This document shows, one piece after another, positions 36,744 through 49,300 of a DNA stretch of 64,000 bases. This DNA is from Ancylostoma caninum. Taxonomy: Eukaryota > Nematoda > Chromadorea > Rhabditida > Ancylostomatidae. A model generated the notes under the pieces. It worked only from the letters and a program-made list of their open reading frames with translations. It had not been told where the DNA came from and searched no databases. A program made the position numbers and the translations under genes. The stretch lies in assembly GCA_037903475.1 (NCBI GenBank), contig JBAJFG010000611.1, forward strand, positions 4,092,001 to 4,156,000. The letters run 5' to 3'. How positions within the stretch are numbered: the stretch's first letter is position 1; every line of letters starts with the position of its first letter.

Positions 36744-39623
36744 CAGAGCACCTATAAAGATCGACAACTGATCCTCAGAATGAATAAAGTTCACCGTAAT
36801 GTAGGCTCCCCAAAGATGCAACGACTACATCTTTTGACATGCTGTTGTGTTGTTTGATTGTTCACCGCAATAATTTTGTTCCCCGACGTCGCGACGTGCT
36901 TCTCGCAGATTGAAGCGTGCATTCTTCGATTATTGTTCTCTTCATTATGATTGATTTCGAGCGCTTGTCCGTATAAAAGTGTTCTCTGCGTTTATTTTTA
37001 GCCCATTCGTTCTTTATCTATTAGCACAGGTTCACTTCGATCCGCTTTGTAGTGGGGACGCTTGGTTCTCTAAGAAATGAAAGGTGTTAGTTCTCTTCCC
37101 GCTAGGACTGTGAAATTCTTCCATTGATTCTGCAATACTTGACGAATATCTTCTTAGGGTTGACAACAAAGATCAACGGTGATTAGTGAGCTATTTATAG
37201 AATTTAAAGATGCTGATCGATACTTCTCCGACTTCTCCTCTTCTATAACTTGGCCAGAATAGGTCGAACATTATGTATTAGGGTGTCTCTAAGAGTGTTA
37301 AATATTCTGGGATAATCCTGAGTTTCCAGAGTATTTGAAGGTGCGCTTTAGAACTGGGAACTGTTTCAAACATGATTTCCACCACAGATTACATAGTCCA
37401 CTTTTTATTCTATGGGGAATCCAGCCGATGGTGAGACATCATGCGAATCAATGATCCGTCCTCCAGAAGAAACAACACACGAGAAAGTGTCATGCGCCGA
37501 TTATTTATTCTCCTTTCTTGTCACAGCGGAAAACTAAAAACATGGGCATTTCAAGATAAATGAGCAGGTTTGCAAACGCTTCGGTGAAGATTTTAGACTT
37601 CTTACCCATCCAGACTGAAGAAGCTTTTTTTTCTGCAAATGTAGCCGAATCTATTCTGCGATCCCTACTATTATTTGTCATTATTTACTGAGGCACATCG
37701 TCTGGAGTAAATTTGCTCACTTTTGCGTGGAGAAGTGGTACACCTTATATGGGTGGGTAAATCACAAGCTTTCCGAATACATTCGTTGGCTACACCGTAG
37801 TATAATTTTTCCCTTTCTTTTTGAAGCAAGAGAAGAAAAGTCTGTGCCATCACTACATTTTGGAGTGATTACAAACGTATCCTTTGTTGTGTGCCATTCT
37901 GAAGCGATTTTATCTTAGTATTTCTGTTCCTCGCTGCTGGCCAGATATTCCTTGGCTGCAACTCCACATTCTCGCCGCTCTTCCCGTTCATTCTCTTAGT
38001 TTGCGGAAACTCTGTCATGATTACAGTATATCACTTCAACCTTGCTTGCCTTCATTGCCTGTTTGTTTCCCGACCTTGGGTACGTCAGCGCAAATGCTGC
38101 AAGTACCTCACAAAAGTATAATAATGTAGTTTAAGCAGCCAAAAACCTTAACCTCAGCAAACATCCGCATTGTTGGAAGACAGGCTTATGCATGTACCTC
38201 GAATTTTAACTACGTGCTAAAAATTCCGCTATTTTTCCACCTAGATTTCCCAACTTCAGGGAAATTTATCATGGGCATTACTCGGGTACAATTTTCGCGA
38301 CACTGGCAGCACTGCGTCAGAACTATTTGTCTGCATACAGGAACTGACTGTAGTTAACTTCCTTTAAACATTCAGTCGAGCAGATGCTCGGGACGACTAA
38401 GAAAAGCATCTGCTAAATTTTCTAGCAACCTTTCAGATGTATCGCTGCACCCCTCATCAGAATGGTAAATGTTTGAAGGTATAGGGGAAGTTCTGTCGCA
38501 CATTCCAAGCCATTCTACTCATAATGTGTTGTTGTGTTGAGCTTTCTTCAGTGCCGGCATAGGTGATAAAAAAGTTTCTGACTAGATTTATTCCTGAATT
38601 TGACTTAATTCATACTTAAGTTGTTTCCCTGGTCGTGGTAATGATCTTGTATTCTTAGTAACATTGCTGCAACATTAGTAACAATTGGTTTTTACCTTAA
38701 ATGCCATGTATGGGTCCTATAACTGATAAAGGTGGCCATAGGTTGGCAAATAGTGGACGGACATGTGGTATAAATGCGTGGAGTAAATTTAATAGTACGT
38801 CGGACCGCCCATTTGACACTGTCAGCATTTTTCTGGCAGCGCTTAGGCGAAACCAGGCAAAAGGCGACAAGCATTCGCTAACAGCGTTTTTCTCGGCGGC
38901 GATCGCGATGACTTCACATCGCTATCATCAGTTCGCGTTTTCTTCTCATTGAGAAATGATACGCTATCCGAACGATTCGATTAGCAGATAATGCCACACT
39001 CCGCGCGGCCCGCGACTCCTACCCTTCTGCATCATCCATAACAGAAAATTCTATTGTAAAACAGTTTTGTGGCTTGAATCACTGCTCTTGCACTCTCTGA
39101 ACACCGCCCACTTACGACTGAATTCCGCCCTCACTGGCGCAGCCACGTTTTCACCAGCTGTCTCCTCGTTGTTCGCTCTCAGAATCGGACTGACAGATGC
39201 AAACCGCCGTTTTGAATCAGTAACGTGACGTTCAGAGTTTGACGATCAATATGTATTTGAGACAGTGTTGGGAGAGAGGAGCAGAATAAATCCATATCTC
39301 TGTTTCAATCCATGGCATCCATTGTCCTCGCTCAACAATAAAAAAAACTCTCACGCTTTTTCCTAGTGACTGGCTCAGAAAGGGTCTGAAAACAATTTGT
39401 GCAAGATGGAACGAACTCGAGTTATGTGATGGATTTCACTGACACCTTCTCACTCGGCAAACAACGCCGGTGTTCTGTTGCATCGGTTGCTCCCGAAACA
39501 GCAGCTTGTTTTTTTCTTCTATTCATTTTGTTGCTGAGTCCTAATTCTTACTACGCTCCTCTCACTTCTCGCTGAAGTTTTTATGTCCATGGATTTTGAT
39601 ATGAATGAAAGTTGGTGGCAGGT
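36744..39623. other. intergenic upstream of MOCS1
   Basis: No coding motif was recognised in 2.9 kb. The MOCS1 promoter should lie at the right end, but no TATA box or trans-splice acceptor of consensus quality was seen. Confidence 0.35.
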
Positions 39624-42600
39624 ATGTCGTTCTCACGACTATCGGTGCCTACAAACTTGTGGAGAACCAGTCGACGATCCCAGTCCGTCTTGCAGGAGCT
39701 GAAATCGAGACGAGATACGATTCGGGCTCTCATAACTGAGGCATGTTCATCGAGCATTCATTTATTTTATGGAGTTTTATCACTCACTTGTGCTATTTTA
39801 TCTCTGTGATCCTGCAACGATAGTTCTTCTTCAGCAAAATAGCAAAACCGCATTTTTTAGAAGCTATGTTTAATCCGCATCGTTGAGGGATGCCCCTTGG
39901 TGAGACGCAAAGATTTTCTCATAAGATATATATATGTTTGATAAGATAGAGGGTGCTTCCCATGTCGTCATGCATAACAATTCTCCGCGTTTCTGCTCTC
40001 ACCTCAGAAATTGATCACTGCTCTTGTTGAACTTCCGATGTGATATCGTTGCACCATTGCCTTCAGATTTCCACGCTACCTTCAACGGAACATCGGTCAA
40101 CAATTTATATCGTTACTTCCTACACCTAAAGTCTTTTACATTTATACCAGTTAACGTTATTTCTGCTCATGAACAATCAATCACCTGGATCTTTGAAGAA
40201 AACATCACGTTTTTAGATGAATTACTCGTTCAGATTGAAAGGGAGAAAGGAACGACGAAGCGGCCGTTCACCGACACACATGGACGAGTTCATAACTACC
40301 TTCGGATTTCACTTACAGAAAAGTGCAACCTCAGATGTGCGTGTTATGACTGAACACTGTTTCATTTCTTCCACTTTTTTTCCTACATGAAAAGTGAAGA
40401 GAAGCGATCTCTCCGGACTGACCAGCGAATGCTAATGTAATGTTATTTGTCGCATACAGGATCGCATTTTAATCGCGCTATTGATTTTTCGCAATCCAAA
40501 AACAGTCCTAGGACGATTGAGGAATGAATATGATGAGGAAATCCTAAAATTCCACCTGTATATCTGGAATTCTAGGCCATATCAAGCTTTATGCTGACAG
40601 CTCGCTTTTCAGGCTTGTACTGCATGCCAGAGGAAGGGGTCACGCTCTCCCCGTCAAAGAACCTGCTCACATCTGATGAGATCGTCAAACTTGTCCAAAT
40701 ATTCGCCAGCCACGGCGTTGATAAAATCAGACTGACCGGCGGAGAACCGTCTATAAGGGAAGACATAGTCGAACTTGTAGGTGGGGTCTTCAGTGTTGAA
40801 CAAGTTGCACTGATGAAACACATAAGTTCAACTCGTTTAGAAAGGATACGAAATGTTCCTGGAATTAAGGACATAGGCTTGACGTCGAATGGTATAATAT
40901 TAACAAAGAAACTGCGACAACTTAAAGAAGCTGGTCTCACAAAGGTTTGAAATCGTCTGCAATTCAAGTCAGGCTCTTTCCTGCTCCTCTTGTCCTCCCT
41001 GTAACGTCATCCTTCATTGAAGGTGAACATAAGCTTGGATACGCTGGATCCGCGGAAGTTTATGTTAATGACTAGGAGAAATGGTTTCGCAAAGGTGATG
41101 AAGTGCATCGACCATGCAGAAGCTCTTTTCCCAAAGGTGAAGGTGAGTTCCTGGTTTTTTAAAGACATCCTGTTGACTAATTAACCCTAACAGCTGATAA
41201 ATCGCAGATTAATACGGTGGTGATGCGAAGTATAAACGATGATGAGGTCAACGACTTCGTCGACTTGACGAAAGACCGCGTTAGTGCCGTCTTACACAAT
41301 ACGTCTCAGCACATGAATAATGTTTTCTTCCTCTTTCTTTCACTCTCTGTTACATATCGTGACTTTCCAGCGATTAGACGTTCGATTTATCGAATATATG
41401 CCATTTGGTGGGAATCATTTCTCCACAAAGAAATTCATCGATTACAAAACCCTCCTTGTTACCATCAACGAGAAGTACAACGGGCTGGTCCAACGTTTAC
41501 AGGACGCACCGAATGACACCACCAAGGTTTGTTTTCGCAGCGATACCCTGTTTACCACATAGTATCATGCAGTATCATGTGCACAGAACCGTTGTAATCG
41601 GCGCATGTTGGGGCGAATAGTAAGAGGAAAAAGTGGAAAAATTCACTCTTCACGATTCCAAATAAGATTGGTTATTTACAGTCTTGAAAAGCCTAAGGGG
41701 AATCCATCTTTTCTCCACTAGTCTAGATTATGTCACTGGATACTATCCTGTCGTTTAGAAATGTAATTCGTAACAAAGATAGAGGAGAAAGAAAAAAAAC
41801 GGGCTGTTGGCTAGCACGCCATTCATCCTTAGTGTTTTGACAGCTGTTATTTGAACGCGACAAACTGATTGGTGATCAGCAGCACAGAAAATCTCGAGTG
41901 CCCTTTCAAAGTTCACTTGAACGCCCAGGACCATGAGTAGTTTGTTGAGCAGTATATAGAGGGGAATTTTTCCAAAAGCGACGTGAAGAAATACTTGCTG
42001 GGCCATACATGCTTCAGTACTTTTGACACCGGCGTAATATAATATATACTTTCTTATTCTTTAGAGAGTGGAGAGATTCATGTCATGCTGTGCCATGAGT
42101 GGCCGAACAAGTAGAATTTGCAATACGGCTGCTGCATTGCAGCACCTACAAAAATTCTTTCGTTTACTTCTGAGGTACGTAGGCCGTACTCCATGTACAT
42201 TCTAACAGCTAATGGTTCCCAGCCTGCACGGATATTACGATAAAAGCTGTGACCACAACACCATGTAGTTGATGTGACGTATAGATGGCAAACAATGCAC
42301 AATTCACGCAGAGTTGTTCACTCACAGCTATGTGCACTATACTCTCTTCATGACGGGACCGAAGAACATTCCAATTCAACTCTTGCTCGCGGTCTCAAAC
42401 GCTAATCTCTATTTCTATTTCTTGGTTTTTTGCCATGTTTCAGCCAATTTCTTCCTTTGAATATTTGATTTCTGTGTCGCTAAAGACCCCGAAATGCGAC
42501 AGAATCCTAGGCATCTCAATCATTTTCTTTTTTATGATGAAACTTTCTTTCATTCCCACCTCTTTTCATTTCCACCCCGTAGAATCGGCTGCTATGGAAT

Positions 42601-44087
42601 GCCTTTTCTGGAACAATTAGAAGCAACCCTTGTCACGTATGGAGGATTTTTGGCTGAACCGATGTTTCACATCGTTAACTTTGTAGACCGATTGTCACGT
42701 CACGAAGGCGTTCGTCTTGTTTAGCTTGGCAAGACGAAGCAGGTGTTTCATCAAAGCCTACCTCTGCTCATGAGGTCAAATCTCCTTGGGTTTATCTTCC
42801 TCTACTACAAAAGATTCACGCGATATTATCAAGCTTTACTTCCAGGCCTTCAAGATATCGGGTTTCGTAGGCCAGTTCGGCTTCATAACGTCGATGAGTG
42901 ACAACTTCTGTGGGACGTGCAACCGCTTGCGGATAACTGCTGATGGGAATCTCAAAGTTAGACTATTTTCTTCAAATTTCCTTCTATCGAAACACGAATT
43001 CAGCACAGCTTCACCATTCATTCCCTACTTTTTCAGTAATTTATATTATGCAAGACTCTGACTTTTATGCTCATACACCAGCGATTTTCTTGAAATTCAA
43101 ATTTACAACTGCGTTATAGTACAATAACTTTCGACTTAAATCAATTAAAATCTAGCCTATAAATAAATAACTTTCTTTTGAAATAAAATACTGCGCTTGA
43201 AATAAATGCACTTGTGCTATATTAACAATCCATAAATAAGATGTGGAATTCGAAGATAGAATTTTTTTTATTTTTATTGTAAAAAATTTATGATTTTTGA
43301 AGATTATTTAGATGATAAACATCTGGTTAATCTGAATGCAGTTCCAGGGAATGTTCATGAGTTCTACCACAGAAGATCTGATAGGATGCTTATTAAGTTT
43401 ACAGATCAAGGACAGATGCTTCCGCACCTTCTTGTAAAAGGGAACAGAGGGCTTCAAGAAAATTGGGTAGAAAACTACCTGCACCTTGAATTAGGAGCCG
43501 TACTACATTCAATGCGGGTCATTCCAAGGAAGGAAAATGAAATATAACTTTTTTGTTTTGAACTAGTATACATGATTAGTTGAATTAGCTGGTAATATGT
43601 ATTAAAAACGAGGTTGTCCTTATTCTTCCACAGGGTTCACCTATTTTTGATACTCAAGAAATCTTCGAACTACACCTGTCACAATTACGATATTGTTCTG
43701 GCGGGTTCTTCAGTATCTACTACAGAAACTAAGTGACATTTTCCCGTAACTCGTCTACAGAAGCTTTTTGAGGTGTGTCTTCACGGCACTGCTGAAGTGA
43801 GCATGCGGGAACTTCTACGAAGTGGTGCTTCGTCCGAGGAGATCTCCGACGTGATTCAAAAGGCTGTAGCACGAAAAAAGAAACAACATGCGGGTAAGGA
43901 AGGCCACAACATTCGTTCAATATATGTACGAATCCTATGCGCCTTTTCATCAGTGGTAGGCCCTCGAAAGTATCGTTGCCACGGCGCAGGTGAATGTAAT
44001 ATGAGTGTTGAGAGATGTATTTAGATTACAGGAATGGAAAATCTGCAACATATGCCCAATCGGCCTATGATTCTCATTGGAGGGTAA
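39624..44087 (+). CDS. MOCS1: MOCS1A: GTP 3',8-cyclase (MoaA-like), first step of molybdenum cofactor synthesis
   Basis: Radical-SAM enzyme that rearranges GTP to 3',8-cH2GTP, in mitochondria in animals. Proposed exons: 39624-39740 (tentative), 40234-40336, 40613-40780, 40841-40944, 41023-41142, 41208-41279, 41371-41526, 42846-42956, 43773-43893 and 44032-44087, giving 375 residues (human MOCS1A is about 385). All joins keep frame. Visible motifs: [21 protein letters not shown] then C-L-Y-C-M-P (radical-SAM CxxxCxxC, a Cys codon split T|GC across the second intron), [40 protein letters not shown], and [19 protein letters not shown] (second Fe-S site, CxxC-x13-C). The end NRPMILIGG* carries the double glycine needed for MOCS1A activity. 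The first exon, an Arg/Ser-rich possible mitochondrial leader ([20 protein letters not shown]), needs a GC donor and is the weakest part. Confidence 0.9.
44032..44087 (+). other. MOCS1: MOCS1 cassette exon carrying the -GG stop
   Basis: This 56-bp exon (acceptor ATTACAG at 44025-44031) encodes the last residues of MOCS1A and the stop TAA (44085-44087). The preceding exon ends with one extra base (43893) and the first MoaC-side exon at 46324 begins with the two bases that complete a codon. Skipping this exon therefore joins GCG-G|CC-GCT in frame and yields a MOCS1A-MOCS1B fusion of about 521 residues. Confidence 0.8.
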
Positions 44088-44639
44088 ACAGATGTATGTT
44101 TTTCCTGCCGCTTCATAGATTACAAGTGTTTTCTTCTGATTTATGATATGAGAACAATTTCAGCGTACCTGAATTCGTCTGTAATTACACATTCATTGTC
44201 TTCCCTTCTCCCTTCTACACCAAGCTTATACATAGCTCGATTGTGTTCAAAAGGTGAGATTTGAAGAATATGAGCACAGGAACGCTGATAGTTTACTTAC
44301 CTGCTCTGTTAGTATGGACAAGCAGCATTCTCAGCAAAACATCTCTTGAGTGAAGATCGGGAATAGGAATCGCAATTCATAATTTCTTCGCATAGTGCTT
44401 AAAATATTAAGGGACGAGATACGTGCCCGGTTGGGAACACATTTTTCAGCGTTTTTACAAATTCGTTGAAAGGAAAACATTACTAGCACTCGATAAATGA
44501 GTTTCAGAAGGACGTAAAAGAAAGTTTCTGGTAGTGTACGTAGGTGATTTATCTCTAGGATAGGCCAAAAACAGGGTGTCAAGGAAGAGCTCACACAAAA
44601 AGGGTTCAAGTGCAATTTGGAACATTGTTAGGAGACTAT

Positions 44640-44830
44640 GCTTTCTGCTTCATGTTAAACAAAAAGCAACTACATATTCATCTTGGGATATTCTCCGTCT
44701 GCTTCAATACAGACCTTGAAACGCCGATAGAAGTCGTTAACAGCGGCGCACAAGCGGTTGGTGTAAACTCATCCCCCAGTTTTTAAAGCGCTCTCCTAAT
44801 CACTTCGATTTTCGATTTTTATATATGTTG
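44640..44830 (-). pseudogene. transposase C-terminus relic (IS630/Tc1-mariner-like)
   Basis: The minus strand reads 'AVNDFYRRFKVCIEADGEY' near 44690-44750, like the common C-terminal NDFxRRLxxCIEAxGGxFE block of transposases. A second frame holds a 'RFKNWGMSLHQPL'-like piece upstream. It lies in a MOCS1 intron and has no detectable ends. Confidence 0.4.
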
Positions 44831-44890
44831 AGCATAACTAAAGTCTACTGACCTCACCCAACCGCCAAATGGAAGGCCACCGAGTACGTA

Positions 44891-45726
44891 CAGTGGCGGC
44901 CACATATTTAGCACGCTGCCAATTTGAAGATGTTGATAAAAAAATCGTATTTCTAGCTTGGAATCAGCTATCAGGGCAATACTCGAGAATATGATAGGGC
45001 ATGATCTTCTCTTTCTTATTTCGCCTCCATTCCTCAAGAAAATGTTTCTCAAAGAAACTACGCGCATTTCTCGCGCTTACAGCTCAAAATGCAACACTTT
45101 TGGAAATACTTTCGCAGCACTCTTACAAAAATGTGTTTTTATCCTAGATATTAGTGCGCATTTTGCTATAGTAGTTTTGATGCGCGGTTGTTCTCCTCAG
45201 CATGGCTAAAAATTTGCGAAAAGAAAGGATCCACGGTGATTACAAGCAGAAAACATGTGCTTCGGCTATGGATTTTTCTCCGATTCGTGCTACTAACAGA
45301 CAATCATGTAATCACAGGAACATTCTGACGCTTGCATTATTCTCGAGAGTCAATAAAATGAAATTCTTGATAGATTTGGCTGTTTGTTTCTGCCCCTGAT
45401 TCCAGCTGGTAGGGAGAGTGCGCGAATAGCTTTTACAGAAAAATGCTGAGGAAAAGGGTGCTCAATTCAAAGCTCCACTTCACTTTTCACCACAAGTGGA
45501 TGCAAAAATTTTTTCACCTAGTTTTCAGAAAATTAACAAGAGTGCAATTTTATTTTTTTATTCAATTCCATCCTACTCTGTGCCCGTGGTGAGCAACAGA
45601 AACGAAGCCCCCATGGAGCCTCAGCTTATACTCGAAGGTGGTTTTTATTGCTCAGCCTGCGGCTGGGATATGCAGAAAATTCTGTGGCCGAAAATCGTGG
45701 ATGTGCTAAGTATGTGGTCGCCACTG
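44891..45726. mobile_element. Tc1-type MITE in a MOCS1 intron
   Basis: Ends CAGTGGCGGCCACATATTTA (left) and the complement of CAGTGGCGACCACATACTTA (right, ending 45726) differ at two positions and are flanked by TA (44889-44890 and 45727-45728). The CAGTG start and TA duplication indicate the Tc1 group. No transposase frame was found in the 836 bp. It lies in the intron between the cassette exon and the first MoaC-side exon. Confidence 0.8.
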
Positions 45727-46323
45727 TAAGTTCTCTGATCCTTTACATACGTAGTCCTAAACTATAGCTAACCTGTACTTCGGAGCAGTGTCACTGTAAA
45801 ACGTCTGGAAACGAGACTTGCATGTTTCTTCGAGAAAAATGCGTTATGTTGTAGTGGTCTTGGTCCACCCTGTATACACCTTTCTAAGAACCTTAGGAAG
45901 AGCAACATCAGAAATGCTCTGTGAAACCCCAAAAATCCACTCGAGGTCCTCACTTGTGAATGATTCCAGCGCTAGCTTGTTCATCAGCAAATACGTATTT
46001 CCAAACAAGGTTTCTATTGTGTGCGTGGATTCTGCAGACTTCTATTGAGGCTTGTTGTTTAATATGCCCATTTTCAAGACATCCGACAAAGTTTTCAAAA
46101 ATGTCATGAGTTTGTTCTGCATCATGTGTAGGGGAACTTCAGTAGTTTTGATCTTCTGGTTTCTCGAATTGCATACAAATCCATTTTGGAAGAGAGTTAG
46201 TGTTGAGAATATTTGTTGTTTTGTTGTTCCAGACTTAGCTGGGATTGAGAAGACACCCACAAAAAAGGAGGATTATACAGTAAAGAATTGCCAATTATAA
46301 TGCTTACGAAAGCCATTTTGCAG

Positions 46324-49300
46324 CCGCTGACACCCATAATCGCCTCTCACATGTTTCAAGAGACGGGTCTGCGAAGCAGGTTACATTTTTATTTAAGCGA
46401 AGCCTAGATGCAGTTGTGTTACGCTTTCGCTTACAGGTCGACATTTCTCACAAACCGGTTTCACACCGCGAAGCTGTCGCGGAAGGCAAAGTTTTGGTAA
46501 GTTTGGCCAAGGTTCTTCTTCCCAACTTTGTGTTCCAGTGAAGAACCTTTCTAAGGTGACAAAGGGGACAAGATTAAAAAAAACTCTCGTAGTCGCAAAT
46601 GTTTTATTCCTTCCTCCATTTAACAACGAAAATTTTCCCGGTATGCAGAAAATAATTGAAACGACGTCAGTATCTATTCTCCCTAACTATGTAGTGTATG
46701 CATATTAGAAATGTTTTACTTGGAAGGTTTGCTTTTAGAGTAAGCTAGCATCATGTCCTTTATTTTCCCATCGTCGTGACCACTGTTGAGGATTAAGCTA
46801 GGTATTATAAATACACAGGACTCGGCTGAGTTCGGATCTAAAATATTTTTGTTCGCCATATTCGAAGTTCAGAATGCGTAACTTTTAAGCACAGGAATAA
46901 TGACATACGCCCTTAAAAGCCATTGGTTGTCCCCAGCTTTATTGTGGAAAGAGAGAATAAATTATTAGGAAGTTGGGGAAGCAAACATGAGAAGCGAGGG
47001 TGGACCCAAGAGTAACTGGAATCAGATTCTGCAAACTGAGCCATTTCTCAGACATTATTTTTGCTCTAACCTAATATTTTGTTTCGCTCATGCATAACAT
47101 GCTTACGTCAAATAAAAACGTGAGCTGAACGCCATCAAACCAACATAGACAGCTTTTTATACTTACAAATTGATATCTTAGTCACGCCATGAAGAGTTCT
47201 TGCGAACGACATGAAGCGTTAATCAAGGCAAAGAAACTATGTGAATTCAAAGTAGACCGGTCCACTGTCATCACATACGGTTCTGATTCCATAATCAATA
47301 GAAACGCTCCGCTACGGTGACTTTTGCACAACTAAGTCTCATAATTAATGATCACATACTACAAGAAAGATTGAAGATAATTTGTACAGTAATAGAGGAA
47401 AGTGAAATTTTTAAATTTCAGCTTACACCAGAACTCGTTCACCAAATCAAGAATAACCTCTCAAAGAAGGGTGATGTCTTGAACGTTGCCAGAGTAGCGA
47501 GCGTGATGGGAGCGAAGCTTACAGCAAATATTATACCACTTTGTCACAATATACCAATCAGTTACGTGAACACAGATTTTCGCCTTGATGAGGTATGTTA
47601 ATTTAACCTTGCAAAAGTATCACTAGTGCTTGGAAGGCATGTTCTGGATGTTTGGAACAGTATAGCTCGGAAAGTACGAGAGAACCACATTTTAACTTGT
47701 GGCTCAGACCCGAAATATATTATTTACAGTCGCAGTGTGTTCTTCATATTCGTACAACAGCAAGGACGACTTCTAATACTGGTATTGAAATGGAAGCACT
47801 CACTGCGTGCTCTGTAAGTAATGCTTTCATCATATTTACGGACATTCACCTTCAAAGAATCATCGAGGGATACTGTGTTGCGTATGGACACTTCTACTAA
47901 AAGGCCATGTTACAAATTCATATTAGAGCCTACTATCCTCGTCGATATTAGATAGATTCTCATAAATATCGCATATTCTTGCCGTTTCACGACATCAGCC
48001 TCTAGGGCCGGTAGTAAACCCCCCATGTCGCGACATCCAAGATGCGAACACGTTGGCACCAGGTTCGCGACATCTGCGAACACGTCGCGAGAATTTCGCG
48101 ACATCAATGTGTGTTTCGCTAATCAACGTATCTCTACTGAACTCTCCCAGCAGAGAACGTGCGCAGATGGCCTTGTGGTTAGTACGTTTACAGCAAGAAC
48201 CCGGCACTGTTGTGATAGGGAGGTTCGCTTCCTAAACATTCCAAGCCTTTTGCAAAACCACAGCAAGACGTGTATCCTGTCTTTGAGAACTTTGTTTGTG
48301 GAGTAAGTGACTACATACCCTCTAATCAAATGAAACATTCACATACACTTCTTTCTCCACTTCAAATTTTGAGTAACTCCTAAGAACTCCATACTTCACA
48401 GGAGTTCTTTTAATCCTTCCTCAGTACTTTGAAATTCTAGTTCGAAGTCCCTGCCAAAAACCAGTTCAAGCAGGAATAATCAGGCCCCACACGTCGGCTG
48501 AATGTGAAGCTTTCGATCTGCATGGTTCATGATCTTTTTGTGATATCTCACACCTTTTTGTAACGAAACCGCTCCCCTTATCCTAGTCGCCGAAATCTGT
48601 GAAAGAGTTAACTCCTTTGATTTGCGGATTTTCTGCCCGGATCATTTAACAACTATTTCACAGATCCCTTTACAATGAGGAAAGCTGGCTAAGAGCGCTA
48701 TGTACGAGGTACTCGATGGTTCTCTAAAATCTCTAAAATGAATGTAAAATATCTGAAAATTTCCTCGTCTTGTGTCTTCTTATCAAACTGTGTATCACAC
48801 TTACGATTGGATGAAGCAAGGAATATGGACAAATGTTTAAGAGCTTCATACATCTGCGCTGTTTCAAAGGAGCTTCGTTTTGATCTTGATCTGAGAATGA
48901 CCTATGCCGATACCTGACCGTTCTCTTGTCAACGAACCGGACGTTCACGAACTCCGTTCGAGTTCGTGACATCACGCCTCATTGATTTCCACACTATTTC
49001 CTCAACTTTTGCTGTCTGCGCCTCATGACCAAGAGGTCACGAACATGACTACCAACCACTGTCGTGACATAGTCATTGAACTTAGTTGCCAACTATGTCG
49101 CGACATCAGCGAGAGCGCCCTCTTCACCATGGGAAGTTCATGAACATCTCGCGACAAATGTGAGCGACACTGTCACGACATGTTGGTAGCTAAGAGTTCA
49201 CGAGATCGGGGGGTTTACTACCAGCCTAGGACCTTTACTTCACTCTGTTTTCTCGTGCCCAACTCGTCCATGAGGTTCAGTATATGTGTCCGTGATGTGA

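Noticed and set aside
40024..40233. Extended N-terminus for MOCS1 from the open frame starting at 40024
   Set aside because: The residues do not resemble MOCS1, and good acceptor signals (TTTTTAG at 40215 and CGTTCAG at 40233) interrupt it; kept only as an alternative.
42435..42724. Open frames inside the 1.3-kb MOCS1 intron as an extra exon
   Set aside because: Flanking exons 41371-41526 and 42846-42956 join in phase with family-normal spacing (TTK-AFKISGF), leaving no room for another exon.
44078..44090. Alternative splice donor GG|GTAAAC overlapping the MOCS1A stop, as a route to the fusion
   Set aside because: Joining it to 46324 gives GGC-CGC-TGA, an immediate stop; only skipping the whole exon keeps frame.
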